The position numbers and the translations under genes are program-made. From Multifurca ochricompacta (taxonomy: Eukaryota > Basidiomycota > Agaricomycetes > Russulales > Russulaceae): DNA of 64,000 bases. The stretch's first letter is position 1, and each line of letters opens with the position of its first letter. Location of the stretch: the NCBI GenBank assembly GCA_022496185.1, contig WTXG01000039.1:62001-126000 (forward strand). Reading direction: 5' to 3'. The notes beneath the pieces were generated by a model. The model had not been told where the DNA came from. It ran no database searches and saw nothing but the letters and a program-made list of their open reading frames with translations. Positions 45,233 to 57,145 of the stretch are shown piece by piece.

Positions 45233-46641
45233 TCATAGAGACTGGACTTGGGACGACGACACTGAGGCTGTACGGCGGTGAACAGGACTGCGAGGCGGCT
45301 CGGGTTCCTTGCCCTTAAGAACCAGAGCGGGACCTGCCTCAAGAATTACGTCTCCATCCTGTTCGTCATCGGACTGATCACTTGAAAAGTCCCCTTCCTC
45401 TTCCTCTAGATGCGGGATAAGTGAGCTCTGCGCTTGCTTGTTCTTTACAAGCGGTGATAAGGGTGGGCCGTGTGCGAGAATCGTATCATCTGCGCCTTCG
45501 AGCACCACAAATGGTTCCTCATCGCCGACGTCCGCTGCCTCACGCGCAAAGAGATATCGTATGCCGACTGGAATCATTGCGCCAACGACGACTGCAGCGA
45601 GGGTGAGAAAGTTGCGCCAAGAGACAAGGTGGAAGTCTGCGGCGGAAGTCATCTCGTCCAAGCCTCCACCGATGGAGGTATGGATAACCGTGACACCAAA
45701 AATTCCGAGAAAGGTGCTACACCAAAAAGGGATGAGGCCGATGCCAAGGTGTGGGGAGAGGATGTTGACGACCCAGTGAGGAGGCAAGGGAGCAATGCGG
45801 AGAACTATAAGGAAGGGGATGAGGTTGGCACGCTGTGCGCTGATCTTTGCGGACCAAAGATCCAGCCGGGATTGGAAGGAGGGAAGAGCGAGGAGGGCAG
45901 GGCCGAGAGCAGCGGAGATGAAGTAGCAAAGTGTAGCGCCTGTGGCAACACATGCACAGGCTAGCGGCAAGGCGCGAGCGACGCCCCAAACGGCACCGCC
46001 AAGAATGGAAAGGTACATTGATCCTGGTAGTGAAAAAGCTTGGAGGCTAGCGGGAAGATTTGGAGAAGATCAATAGATGAAACCGAGACGAGGAAAGGCT
46101 TACAAGAGGTAAGTGACGATATAAGAGACGAAGATGCGGAAAGGATATATGTCGCGGTACTTCTTGAGGAGATAGTTAAGATCCTGCAGATGGGCAAAAG
46201 ACTTTGGTATACGGAGCAAGGAGCGGTCCTCTCTGACAAATGGGGTGTATGAAAAAGAGGTAAGAATCGGGAGGGGAGGTGAAGAGTGGAGAGTTACACG
46301 TACGGGTCTAGCGTCGGAAGAGAGACCCATAAGGTTCCTCCGAGGAGTATACAGCTAAGGGTGAAAATGAGAGCCATCTTAAGGGTAGCATTAAAGATGA
46401 CTCTTCTGGCATGATGAGGTGGGTGGATGGGAGTGGCGCCGTAAGAAATTGACACAGAGGAATGGTGAGACGAGGATGAGGTGGAGAGGAGAGAGGATGA
46501 CTCGTCATCTTCATGATCATGTTGCACGGTTGCAAGGGTGTAAGCGGATTCGTTTGGATGAATTGTTGGAGAACTGAGGAGAGGATTTGATTGTAAGTTC
46601 ATGATGGATTGAATGAAGGAAGGATGAGCAGTGTGGTTCAT
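45233..46641 (-). CDS. TMEM41/VTT-domain (DedA-like) ER membrane protein
   Basis: Member of the TMEM41/VMP1/TVP38 superfamily; TMEM41B is a phospholipid scramblase of the ER needed for autophagy. Exon 1 encodes a Ser/His-rich cytosolic N-terminus and the first membrane helix (ALIFTLSCILLGGTLWVSLP). The next exon has DLNYLLKKYRDIYPFRIFVS, and the third starts with the VTT core FSLPGSMYLSILGGAVWG. The core continues ACVATGATLCYFISAALGP, IVLRIAPLPPHWVVNILSPH and STFLGIFGVTVIHTSIG. The conserved RxxPLxPxWxxNIxSP and PGSxxLSIxxG elements favour TMEM41 over TVP38. The cytosolic tail is acidic and ends RRTASVSSSQVQSL. The start at 46639-46641 is the first ATG; another ATG 13 codons downstream is possible. 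Confidence 0.87.
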
Positions 46642-46921
46642 GTCAGTCCGGACTGAGCGCCTGAGTTACTAGTAGGTAGTGGGGAAGTTCAATGTGGCAA
46701 ATACCTTAATCGAGAGAGAGAGAGAGAAAATTATAATATAATAATTATAATAATATAATATAATAGTTTTATATTATTTAAAATAAATAAAATAAAATAA
46801 AAGCGGAGCGTGGGAATAAGGAATTTCAAAGGGAATGAATGAGACAAGTTTTGAGTGAGTGAGAGAGCCAAAACGACGAGGACGTGGGTTAAGCCAAAGC
46901 CAAGCTGTTGAGCCTATCGCG
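46642..46921. promoter_or_regulatory. Divergent promoter, AT-rich
   Basis: 280 bases between the TMEM41-like gene and the Zn2Cys6 regulator. It contains a GA dinucleotide run (about 46711-46727) and an AT-only stretch (46731-46800) of ATAAT/AAATA words, a likely nucleosome-depleted region. Confidence 0.5.
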
Positions 46922-49900
46922 ATGACACACGTTCTACCACCACATCCTCAGCTCGACATCCGCTCGTCTGAAGTTCAGAATACTATTCAGCAAATGGATC
47001 AACAACCTCACATAGATCCACAACAACCACAGCAAGCTCAAGCTCAACCCCCTCCCCCACCAGGCAGAAAGCGTAAGAAAGCTGAAAATGGCGAACCATC
47101 AACACCCGCCGAACCACGTCGTCTTCGTCGCTCGCATGAAGCTTGTGCTCGCTGCAGGAGTAAAAAGATAAAGGTAAGTGCTCCCCATCAGCCGTAATTC
47201 TTCCTCCCATCCCATGTCGTGGCAAGTCCCGTCGGTCAACACCGTCGGCAATTTCCTGGCTCTCCCACTCGAATTTTTCTCTTTTCTCTCTCTCTTTCTT
47301 TCGGATCTCTTTTCTTGACATTGACATTGCTTTCATTTCCAATCCATTAGTGCGACTCTAAACATCCACGATGTACCGCCTGTGCAACTGCAGGGACACC
47401 TTGTCACCAGGAGGACAGGCACCGTCAGACTCTCACCCTTCGCGGTCATACCGAGCACCTCGAACATAAACTCTCTCAATGCGATGCCCTTCTTAAACGC
47501 CGTATTCCTGGTTTTGACTTGGAAAACCTGGACGAGATTCTCGTCCGTGAAGGTGTTGAATTTGAGTCAAATGCGCCTCCTCCAATTTCTGCCTCCTTCC
47601 AATTCGCCCCAGGACCTAGTACGTCTATTGTTTTCTCAACTACCGCTCATATTTTATTTCTCGCTCTAATTTTCTCTTCTCCTCTCTAGGTGGTAGCTCT
47701 CCTCCCAAGGGATATCCTTACGTTCCTCCAGGACCACACATGATTCCTCCTGGTTATCCTCCTATGCCACCTTATTATCCTGGCCCAACTGGAGCCCCTT
47801 ATCCTCCTCCCCCACACATGCAGCCTCCTCCACCAGGTTACAACCCCCATATTCACCCAATATTCCAGCACCCCCCGCACCCACTCCCTTCGCAGCATCT
47901 TCCTCCCACTCAGCCCCTTCCCCGCCCCCTGTCTTCTGCTGGACCCGTACCCGACATAAAAGGAGGGGACCCTGGTTTCCACGATATGTCAAATCCTCGG
48001 GTACGTCTTTCCGTTCAGAATGTCCGAGTTTTTGCTGATATATGCTGTAGGCGCTGGCAAAGAGTTTTGGTGTTGCTCCAGATATCGTACAAGATCTCAA
48101 GCTTGGGCCGCAGCCCCTCGACCGGGAAGATATCGCTGTTGGTTCCCATGGCCTCATATCAGGGCGTGACGCTATGGCAGCCGAAGCAGCATTCCAGCAC
48201 GATGCCAATAAATGGGTACTAATCCCCTTGCGCCGCAACAGTCTTGTCTCGTCCCCGAATGCTGCCGGTCTCACACCTACATTCTCACTCTTCCTACCAA
48301 AGGATCGCGATATGATGCAACATATCGTAAGCGTCTACTTCGAGCGCCTCAATTTTCATCGTCCTGTCTTTCTACGGCACGAATTTGAGGCGGCGCTTAA
48401 TAACCTTTACGCGGGCGAGGCGCAGCAACACGATCCAGGCTTTCTGTGTTCCGTATATCTTGTGTTTGCACTCGGGACGCTCTCTGAGCTCAATCACCGT
48501 GCTTGTGGGCTCGACAGGGAAACCAAGTCCAAAACTACCGCAGGGGGTTCCCCTTCATTTCCAATGTCAATGTTAAAACCCTCATGCCACCCGAGTGGCC
48601 TGAGCATGAGGATTTCTTCCAGCGTGCCCTCGCCGTCAACCCGAGCTTCGCGTCACGATTAGTAGTCTGCAGGCACTCATCCTCCTACATTGGTATCTGT
48701 ACACTGAGGTGCATTAATTCTTCATCACACATGCTTCCTATTCCTCTGATCACATATGCCCTTTTTTTCAGCGCCAAGGTCGTACGCTTTGGCGTCTTGT
48801 TGGAAGCATGGTGCGGCTTGGCATCGAGCTTGGGCTCAACCACGACCCATTTGCACAGAACATATTTGACGAATCCGAGTGTCAGCTACGCATTCGCCTC
48901 TGGGGGATTGTGCTCGTTCATGACCGTGGTACCTCCCTTTTGTTGGGTCGCCCACTCGCTATCGCGCCGAATGACACGAACACACCGCGCCCGGTGCGAC
49001 CCATGTCCACGCGATCCGATGTAAGCGAGCATTTCTTGCAAAGTCAACCGATCGCGGAAATCCAGGCGGACATCATCAATTCGTTGTACAGCCCACATGG
49101 TCAAAGTGCAGATGCGATCATGCGCCATGCGACGCGGATTGTAAAGAGCATGGTTGAGTTCCGCCGTCAGTTACCAGAGAGGTACAAACCCTACTTTGGT
49201 GGGACAGGAGATTGGTCGCTGGAAGAGAAGACGAAACTCGTACAGGGGATAACGGAGGATGACGGGCTGACACTGCTGAAGATCGGAATAGCAAGGATCT
49301 TGCTGCTTCGGGCTCTCTTCTCCAATAAGGATCTCGACTTTCCGCAGAGGCACAAGGCACTATTGGATGGTGAGCCAATCTGTCTTGGTGCTCTAACCAA
49401 ATTGTATCCTTAACACGAATCTTCAGCGATCGTGGTTTCACATAACATCATTGTTGTGCATAATCAATTGCTTCGTTTCCCTGACATTGCTTTCTTTGTC
49501 TCGCCCATTCCGCTGCATATCGCCGCAATGGTTATCCTTTTCGGGCACATGTCGCGTTGCGACTCACTCACTCGCCAAGTTGCGCTTGAGGATGTTTGGA
49601 TGGCACTTGATATGCTCCCGTCTTTCCGTTGGCGCTGGGAGCGCAGGGAGATGAACGGCAGCCACCCGCTCATAGCGACGCTCGCTGAGAAGGTCCTCGG
49701 AGTGAACCTGCATCAAGTTGGCCCATCATCCCACCCAGTGCTGATGCCTGAGCTCGACTGGGACCTCGAGGGTACGGGCTCCCCCGTTACGACACACACC
49801 ACGACGTCGACTTCAGCGCTCGGCACCGCAAACACCAGCTACACCCACAATAATATGGGCACGCCTTCCTTCCCAGGGTCACCGCCCATTGGACCTGCAG

Positions 49901-50307
49901 TACCCGCACCTCCCCGACTTCTTGTCTCCGGGGCAAATAACGGTACCAATGCGAGCAGTCATGTGGAGACGAAGCTCGCAGAGGTCCCTCCGAATCTATT
50001 CTACCCATTCTACCCTGAAGGCCCGCAGACACAGGCGCGCACAACAGGCTCGATGACGTCCTCCTCTGCTGCTGCTGCTGCCGCCGTTGCTGCTGCCGCT
50101 GCCGCCGCAGGTGCAAATGGAAGTGGGAATGGTGACTACACCCAATTGCTCGCACAGGCGGCGGCCGCGGCACAGCAACCTGCTGGACAATGGGGCGCGA
50201 GTGGGCAAGAGAGCTACATGTTGGAAGAGAAAGACGTTGGGGTGCCTGTGCCCTCTACGATGGGCATGTGGATGACGAATCAACGGGGGTACGTTATGGG
50301 CGCGTAG
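46922..50307 (+). CDS. Zn2Cys6 fungal-specific transcription factor
   Basis: DNA-binding regulator. The start chosen is the ATG at 46922 (MTHVLPPHPQLDIRSSEVQN), since the longer frame opens with GTG. A Gln/Pro-rich lead and basic GRKRKK precede the zinc cluster. The cluster is split by an intron (about 47174-47350): CARCRSKKIK joins CDSKHPRCTACATAGTPC, matching CX2CX6CX6CX2CX6C. A short coiled coil follows (TEHLEHKLSQCDALLKRRIP). A Pro/Tyr-rich linker leads to the fungal_trans domain (about 48280-49560), with VSVYFERLNFHRPVFLRHEF, SMVRLGIELGLNHDP, and LWGIVLVHDRGTSLLLGRP. The C-terminus is disordered with long Ala and Gln runs (about 50065-50190). The fungal_trans layout with GRPLAI is seen in xylanase/amylase-regulator relatives. 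The target genes are unknown. Confidence 0.88.
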
Positions 50308-50778
50308 TCAGTCCTCTCCCCCCGCCCTCCTCAGCACAAGAGGGAAGGTTTTTACCCGATGCATCTTTTGGCATTTTAAGGTGTGATGGTGGTAATTGTT
50401 TGCTGAACAAGGTCATTACTTGCGTAATGTCCCCGTCTGACTCATCTTTCCCCTCCCCCATCTCCTGGCTTTTTTTTTTGTTTGTTACCGAGATGTGTCC
50501 CTCTGTTTCCTTCCGCCTTTTGATCGAACCATCCCCTAACTATTTCTTCCTTCTTTATTCAAATCCGATGTCTATCTGTTTGCTGTAACTACGATATGCA
50601 CTCTAAACTGACTTGTCTCTCTCGGTCGCACCTCCCCCAATTTCAACTGAGATGTGTGTGGCAAGCGAAATCAGGTAGCTGTTAGGATGCGTACCACCAA
50701 GGAAAAAAAAAAAGTAAATGAATGAATGGTCCCAGTTCTGTTACGAACCAGGGACAGTTAGTTTCTCACACCCTTCAC
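50308..50778. other. Convergent intergenic interval
   Basis: It holds the 3' UTRs of the Zn2Cys6 gene and the CobW-like gene. T runs (50472-50480) and an A run (50703-50713) may mark poly(A) regions. No gene was seen. Confidence 0.5.
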
Positions 50779-52266
50779 TCAGACGGCCACGGCTGCTCCC
50801 AATGCCTCAGCCAGCTTCTTAGCATACCGCCGCACTTCTCCACGCTCGCCCATCACGGTCAAGCGAACAACCTCGTGGTCATGGTCGTTTGCCGGAGAAG
50901 AGGCAGGTGATGGTGGGGGTGAGGTTGCAGGAACGAGCTCCCAGCGCCCAAAAGCCCAATTAAGAATCCACCATTGTCTCCGATCCTCTTTGGTGCGGGC
51001 GGGACTAGTAGAGAAACGGATGAAACCCTTCACCCGGTACACGCTCTCCTTCGGGAGCTGACCAAGCGCAGCGGTTAGCATGGGTTCGTCAAGTGGTGAG
51101 AGAGAGGCGGTCGGTATAGGCATGTGGGCGTGCTGGGCGACGCTGTGGGCTCTTCAGTGGTAGAGTGAGAATGTGCATGGGTGCAGGCGTCCGTGTGTAT
51201 GTGTGCGGGGGCGGGTATATCACGGAGTAAGGTGATGGTCTCCACCTCGTCATGATGCTGCGCAATGGCGCCTTTCCCATTGACGCCCTGTTGCTGCTGC
51301 TGCAAGGATGCTCTTGCGTATCGCGGAATAATTTCGAATCGATGCCGAATATGAGCGCGGGGTCTACCGATTTACCCGCACAGCGGATCTTGGGCGTGAG
51401 CTCATTGAGGGTGTTCAGGTGGTCTAAGACCTCGTCGAGCGCACGCTCGGGGACGTGTTCCCATTTATTCTGTGGGAGGCGAATACCACGCAGAGAAGAG
51501 GTCAGTAAAAAGGGGCGCAGAAAGAGATGGAGAGAGGACACTAACAATGAGCAGTACATCTGTGTACTGTGCTTGCATGCGCGCAGTAACGCTTGTGTCT
51601 TCATAACCGGTGAAGTTCTCGGCGTCGATAACGGTAACGATGGCATCCAGTGAAAGCGCGCGCTCAGTTTCGCGCTCGAGCTCGCGTATTTGGAAAGCAA
51701 GGGTGGCAGGAAACGCAGAACCTCTGTGATAAAGTGAGCGGAGGAAGACCAACTGATCAGATCAGTGAGGGAGGGGACCTACGAAGACTCGATGATGATC
51801 CTGTCTGGATGGAACTTTTCTACACCGGGGTTTCAGAGGGAAATTAGGAAAATCATAACATCAGGTAAAAGTACCTAAGATCTCTAGCAATGCAGTTTTC
51901 ATTTGACCGACTAGCACGCAACACCTGTTCTTAGGAAAAACATGATATGGAAGGCGGAGTTTTGGAGTCACGATAGAACTCGCACATGCAGCCATTTAGA
52001 ATCTCGCTAACGGCAGTTAAACTGCTTTGTTTTGCTAGTTGGCTATCAACTGAAGAATGTGATAAATGAATGAGGAGGAGAAGAAAAAAAAAAGCCGCAA
52101 AATGACCTTCAATATCACCAAATTCATTCTTGAGTAGGACGACGCGGTAGTCTTTTGGTAATTGTGGAAGAAGCGAAAGAATGATTGAGGTTTTTCCTGC
52201 TCCAAGGAAACCTGTAAATACTGTTATAGGGACAGTTAAAGTTGAAGTTGAAGTTGAAGCCAGCAT
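50779..52266 (-). CDS. CobW/COG0523-family GTPase (metal chaperone)
   Basis: G3E GTPase related to ZNG1/CobW; family members deliver zinc or other metals to client enzymes. Exon 1 starts MLASTSTSTLTVPITVFTGF, with the Walker A motif in FTGFLGAGKTSIILSLLPQL, then VVLLKNEFGDIE. The metal-binding GCxCC motif is assembled across a splice site: AATGGCTGCAT joins GTGTTGCGTG, giving NGCMCC followed by VLVGQMKTALLEIL. Further exons give HPDRIIIESSGSAFPATLAF, ALSLDAIVTVIDAENF (Walker B region) and NKWEHVPERALDEVL. The C-terminal domain contains a His-rich linker (ACTHAHSHSTTEE), then YRVKGFIRFS and NWAFGRWELVP. Two single-base deficits are needed to join the C-terminal pieces, near 51304-51307 and 51121-51127. 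The Ser/Thr repeat at the N-terminus is coded by a TTCAAC-type hexamer repeat. Confidence 0.88.
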
Positions 52267-52419
52267 TTCTGTTTTGTGAAGTCGTGAAGTAGGTCACACG
52301 AGGAGGGGACGAGGACGGGGACGGGCGTTGGTTCGGTCTCGGTCTCTACGTTACTTTCTACTCTGTACGCCGTCGCATTCTCATTCGCATTCGCCGTCGC
52401 CTTCGCCGTCGCGGTCTTA
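52267..52419. promoter_or_regulatory. Shared promoter of the CobW-like gene and CWH43
   Basis: Only 153 bases separate the divergent starts. The CWH43 side is built of TTCGCC/GTCGCC hexamers (about 52370-52415), which may be a GC-skewed leader. Confidence 0.5.
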
Positions 52420-55400
52420 ATGCCTCGTTCAACGACACCATTGTTCACTATTCGAGCATCTCACATTGCTCGACTACACGCTTTCCTATCCTTTACTGCC
52501 TTCATCACCGCCCTCGTTATTACTTCTTCTTTGCATTATACCAAGGTTGTAAAAAATGATGTAGCAGGCTGGCCTGAAGAATGGTTCCCGAGCGTGTCTG
52601 CAACGTGAGTAGTCACTTGGTCCATCCAACCATCCGCCGGAAGTCTTTTTGGAGCATTCGAGTCCTTTGCCCCTGGCGTTTTCAACGGGACTCTATTCCT
52701 AAACTCTCATACCCTGCAGCATAGGTGACTGGTACCCAGAACGAAATATTTTTCAGATTCTCATAGCAATAAATTCTGGCAAGTTCTTCCATGTTGCTTT
52801 CCATCCAGGAAATCTGAATAGCATTCCTCTCAGGTCCTCGCTTTGCTCTCATTGGCTTTGGCTATCTACTTAACCGCTCCCGCTTCCCTTCTTCCTCTCT
52901 TCCTGGCCTCTTGTTGGTGACCGGGATACTGCGAACCCTTACCTGCGGAGGCTGGGTTTATATAACATCCAGTGACGACCATGATGTCCACGACGTTCTC
53001 ATGATTCTGTATATTGTACTCAATTTACCTTGGATGCTCGGCACCATTCAACTCTCTCGAGGAAATGTGCTTCGTCAAAGGTATCGTGCTAGCGATAAAT
53101 CCGTCACTCGCATATGTTGACCCTCTGTTTTCACCTCAGAATTAGGATTGCCACCTTGTAAGCATTCTCACTCTTACACTAACGGTTGTTTGATTGCAAA
53201 CTCGACATGTCCCAGGTTTTGGATCTCCCTCCCCCCCATGATCTACTTTTTTGTGAGGCACAAAGTCCATCGCATTCCTGGAGGTACGTTTTTCTCATGA
53301 CCATTCTTCACCCAATGTTGGAATTGAGTCTGCGTTTATGTAATCAGCGTACACTCACTATGCCTTCTTCGAATGGTCGCTCATACTATTTGACATCCTG
53401 TATGACTCTGTCACAATCGTGGATTTTGAGAACAGCGGAATAGAAGTGAGCCTCAATGCTACAGTCTCCTTGCACAGGGTCCTTATCTGTCTACTTGCAG
53501 ACATCCATCAACATTTCGATAGATCGCAGAGGCGGGCAAAGTGCAGCAGCTCAGACTGAAATGTATAGTCTACTTCGCCGTTTTGCTTGATTTGAATGCT
53601 CATTTTGGTCATGTGCTCTTTCAATCGGTCACGCTGAGGTCAGAGCGAAAAACTTGTCAAACGAACCGAGTGACCCAAGTGTACTAACAAAGTCTGTCGG
53701 AGAGAAGTCCCGTGAAGCAAAGAATCCTACAGAACTTCGTCCTGAAACGCTCCCAGTTCGGGCTAGCAATCTTTTCGCCTCCTGCCGTCCGTTCTTGAGC
53801 TTCCTGTCGGACCTGTACTTTGGTGCGCTTTTCAATCATGACACACTGGTCAAAGCTGATTCCAACTGGCAGCATACCAGTCATGGACACTGCTCACGGC
53901 ACTCCCTGTTACCCTCTTCTACTTCTCTGTCTGGAAGCTGGCTCTTGCCGGGCCAGAGTTCTCTACGCTGGCTGCGCTCTCCCCACTTCTTCTCGGCTTC
54001 ACTCCTGTTTTATCATTCGCCACCTCCCGTATCGGCCGCGCTGCATTGGCCGCTGCAGCTGGGGCTATTGGTTTAGGGCTTTGGTGGACAGAGAGCATGT
54101 GGATCCGTCTTGTGGCCGTAATGTTCGGTGTCTCCTGCACCGGGATTCGTTGGGCCGCGGAGTGGCAAGCAGACATAGATAGCGGATATCACCCTCTCAG
54201 TACGGGATCTCACGCTCTCCTTGCAACACCGTACACATGATGCACTGATGCTTTTTTTTTTGTCCGAACCCAGTGTTCCTACTAGGTCTCATTCTTTCTT
54301 CTCTATCAAAGCACTTGAATCACGGGAACAATCCAGGTATGTGGCAATCTCGGCACGATGGTGGTTGATTGGGTTTCGATCGTTCTTCTGTCAATTCGAA
54401 ATTCATTTTTTTAGCTTGGCCGATTGTGGATTTCGCCTCAGGAGGCCAACACGTCTTAGTTCTCATACTAGGCTTCCTTGCCGTAATCGAATTTGGAACT
54501 CGTCCCGATTCACCGTTCCCCGCTGCTCTAGCTACTACGTCCCTAACGGCGTCCAAGCATTCCCACAAGTCTCCCAAATCTACCAAGGCGGACAATCCCC
54601 AAACCCAAACTGCCCAAGAGCCATGGCTACTCCCGTCAATCGCACTTGGCTCTCTGATCTATTCGCTCCATGAGCGACTGTCTGATCCCAGTTCCCTCCT
54701 CGCCTGGTCATGGTCGGGGTTCCCAACTACTGGCCCCCATCCGAATGTCCATGCATCACTCACGCTCCTCGCGCAAGTACTCGCCGTTTTCGTCGCCCTT
54801 ACTTTCTCGTCATCGCCCTCACCATCGCCAACGTCGCCCGCCTCCCTGTCTTCTGCATCTCGTTTCATTCCGCTCCCAGATATCTCAGGCCACCCTCTCA
54901 TCTTTGCAATTGGTGTCCTCTCGACCTATCTACTACATACGCGTTCCGGATGGGTCGGCTATACTGGTGGACTGCTGCATGCCGCATTCCTGACAGTCAT
55001 CACACCCTCTCTACTACACAATGCAGGCGTTGCTGCGAGGGCTCGCGGAGTGGGTCGTGTGTTCGGAACAGCATGGGCGGTGTGGGTTGTGTTCTTGTTT
55101 ACCAGTACATTCACTGTCGCATATGCGTTTGTCCCAGGCGCATGGAGTTTCCGCGAGCGCACGGACTTGTAAGTGAACCTCCTTCGACTGCCTCTGGCCC
55201 TGTCCCTGACTGTGGTGTGCTCCAATGGTCAGAATGCTAACTATACAACTCGGCCTCCTGGCGCCCTTCTTCAACTGGCGTTCCTTCTCCGTCTCACATA
55301 TACCCCCTCCACCCATTCCAAAACTGGCTCGCCGTTACTTACGCGCATCGCTTGCTCTTATTGCGGTCGCTGCGCTCATTGGTCCGCTCAGGAGGGCTGT

Positions 55401-56788
55401 CCCGCCAACACCAGCACCAGCGCCCACACATGCGCGCGCAAGGATACTGAACGCCGGCATTTGGACGGTGCACTTTGGCATTGACAACACAGGGCACGAC
55501 AGTCAGCGTGGCATGCGGGACTTATTCCGCGATTTGGATCTCGACGTGGTTGGTTTGCTCGAGACAGATTTGCACGTAAGTCCGGGGTTGTCGCTTCTAC
55601 TTCGAGATTGTGTTGATAGTCACTCCTCATATAGAGACCCGTATTTGGAAACAGAGATTTGTAGGTTTAAAGAGCCCTCGCACAGACGGCGTTACTGAGC
55701 TGCCCTTTTCAGGACACGAGTGGCGGTGGAAGATCTAGGTTACGTGCGTATCGACAGGGCCGTTCCTCCTGTTATTGCTCACCAGCATTACAGTATGTGG
55801 ACATTGGCCCAGGACCTAACAAGCACACATGGGGTTGCGTGCTCCTATCAAAGGTTTGGTTGTTTCCATCAACGAGATCTTTAGTTGACAGGTCGACATT
55901 CATAGTTCCCCATTCTCAAATCTCAGCATCACCTCTTACCTTCACCCGAGGGAGAGCTTGCACCAGCCATCGAGGCTGTTATCGACGTGTACGGCGTGAA
56001 TGTCACAGTAGTCGTCGCGCATAACGGTCAAGGTAGGTTTTTGACGTCTTGTTGACCTTTTTATCTGATTGATCTGGCTAAAGAGGAGACACCGCTTGAT
56101 CGGGAGCTTCAGGCAACCGAACTCGCACGCATCATGTCTGCGTCGTATCCAGACCCTCTCATCTTCCTTGGATATGTGGTTACGAATCCCCGCGCCGAAC
56201 GTCGTGAGTGTCTCGCGCTTCTAGTGACTCGAACCGTCGTTGTTCACTCAAGCCCGTTTTTTCAAGCTGCACCTTACGAAATCATGGTGACTGACGGCCG
56301 CGTCCACGACATTGACAAGGAGGACCTAGACCGTTGGTGCGAGTATATTTTCTACCGCGGACTTTATAGAACCGCGTACGCGCGCGTCTCGCGTGGTTCG
56401 ATCACAGACACCGAGTTGCAAGTGGGACAGTTTGTAGTACCACGCTATGGAATGGTCACAGGCGAGGTGTCCGAGGACGATCGCTACTTGCGCGCTTGGA
56501 AAGAGGATTTGCCTAGTGAACATGTACGTCAACGTCAACGGTCCCCATTCCCTTCCCCCCTCCTTAACACCTGCGTGTCTATCTCACACTTACCACATTG
56601 TCTAGTGGTTCCCTGACGCATTCTACGGCGACGAACACTACGGCGGCGTACGGGGCCACTTTTATCATGTCTTCAACACGGTATGTGTCTTTGCCATGTC
56701 GACGATTCCCAGTGAACGAGCCAGAGCTGACGATGGGTAAATCTTATAGCCATTGTACTACAAGTTGCCCACAACATCCGTCCTTTGA
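52420..56788 (+). CDS. CWH43: CWH43, GPI-anchor lipid remodelling protein
   Basis: Membrane protein that replaces the diacylglycerol part of GPI anchors with ceramide in the ER. It has a PGAP2/FRAG1-like N-terminal part and a C-terminal endonuclease/exonuclease/phosphatase fold. N-terminal exons begin [20 protein letters not shown] and include [37 protein letters not shown] and [21 protein letters not shown] large middle has about a dozen hydrophobic helices, for example [15 protein letters not shown] and [19 protein letters not shown]. After the last helix, [16 protein letters not shown] and VVGLLETDL open the C-terminal fold, followed by CVLLSKFPI across an intron, [20 protein letters not shown] and [20 protein letters not shown]. 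The gene has fifteen or so introns. No forced frameshift was needed. Stop at 56786-56788. Confidence 0.93.
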
Positions 56789-57145
56789 TCCCGCCCGGGC
56801 GTGGGACGCAGACTGGCGCTGCAATCCGACTGAGCGGCACTTAGGTTATTTGTTCTTTCCTTTTCTTTCTTTTACCTAGTCTAGGGCACTCACAACGTGA
56901 TTGTCCTCATGGCTCGAGATATCATCGTGTTTTAGCCATAACCTAAGAATAATCGAATAGTGGTTTGTCCTATACCAGGTAGTGGTCGAACGTGTTCGCT
57001 TTACGTTTGTGCGTTTGTGTGTGTGTGTGTGTGTGTATGTGTAGTATGCGCACGACCCGAGTACAGTCCTTACGGGGGTAATGTACGGTACGATGAGAAG
57101 ATCACTTGCATTCTGACCCTCGAACCCAGAAACCCAAGCGCCCCG
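56789..57145. other. Convergent intergenic interval with GT repeat
   Basis: It lies between CWH43 and AP-3 beta 3' ends. A GT dinucleotide repeat lies at about 57015-57036. Otherwise nothing recognisable. Confidence 0.5.
57015..57036. repeat. GT dinucleotide microsatellite
   Basis: Ten or so GT units in the convergent intergenic interval, so not coding. Confidence 0.85.

Noticed and set aside
53654..54076. 140-codon frame inside CWH43
   Set aside because: It crosses real exon and intron boundaries of CWH43. The spliced frame gives the expected membrane helices instead.
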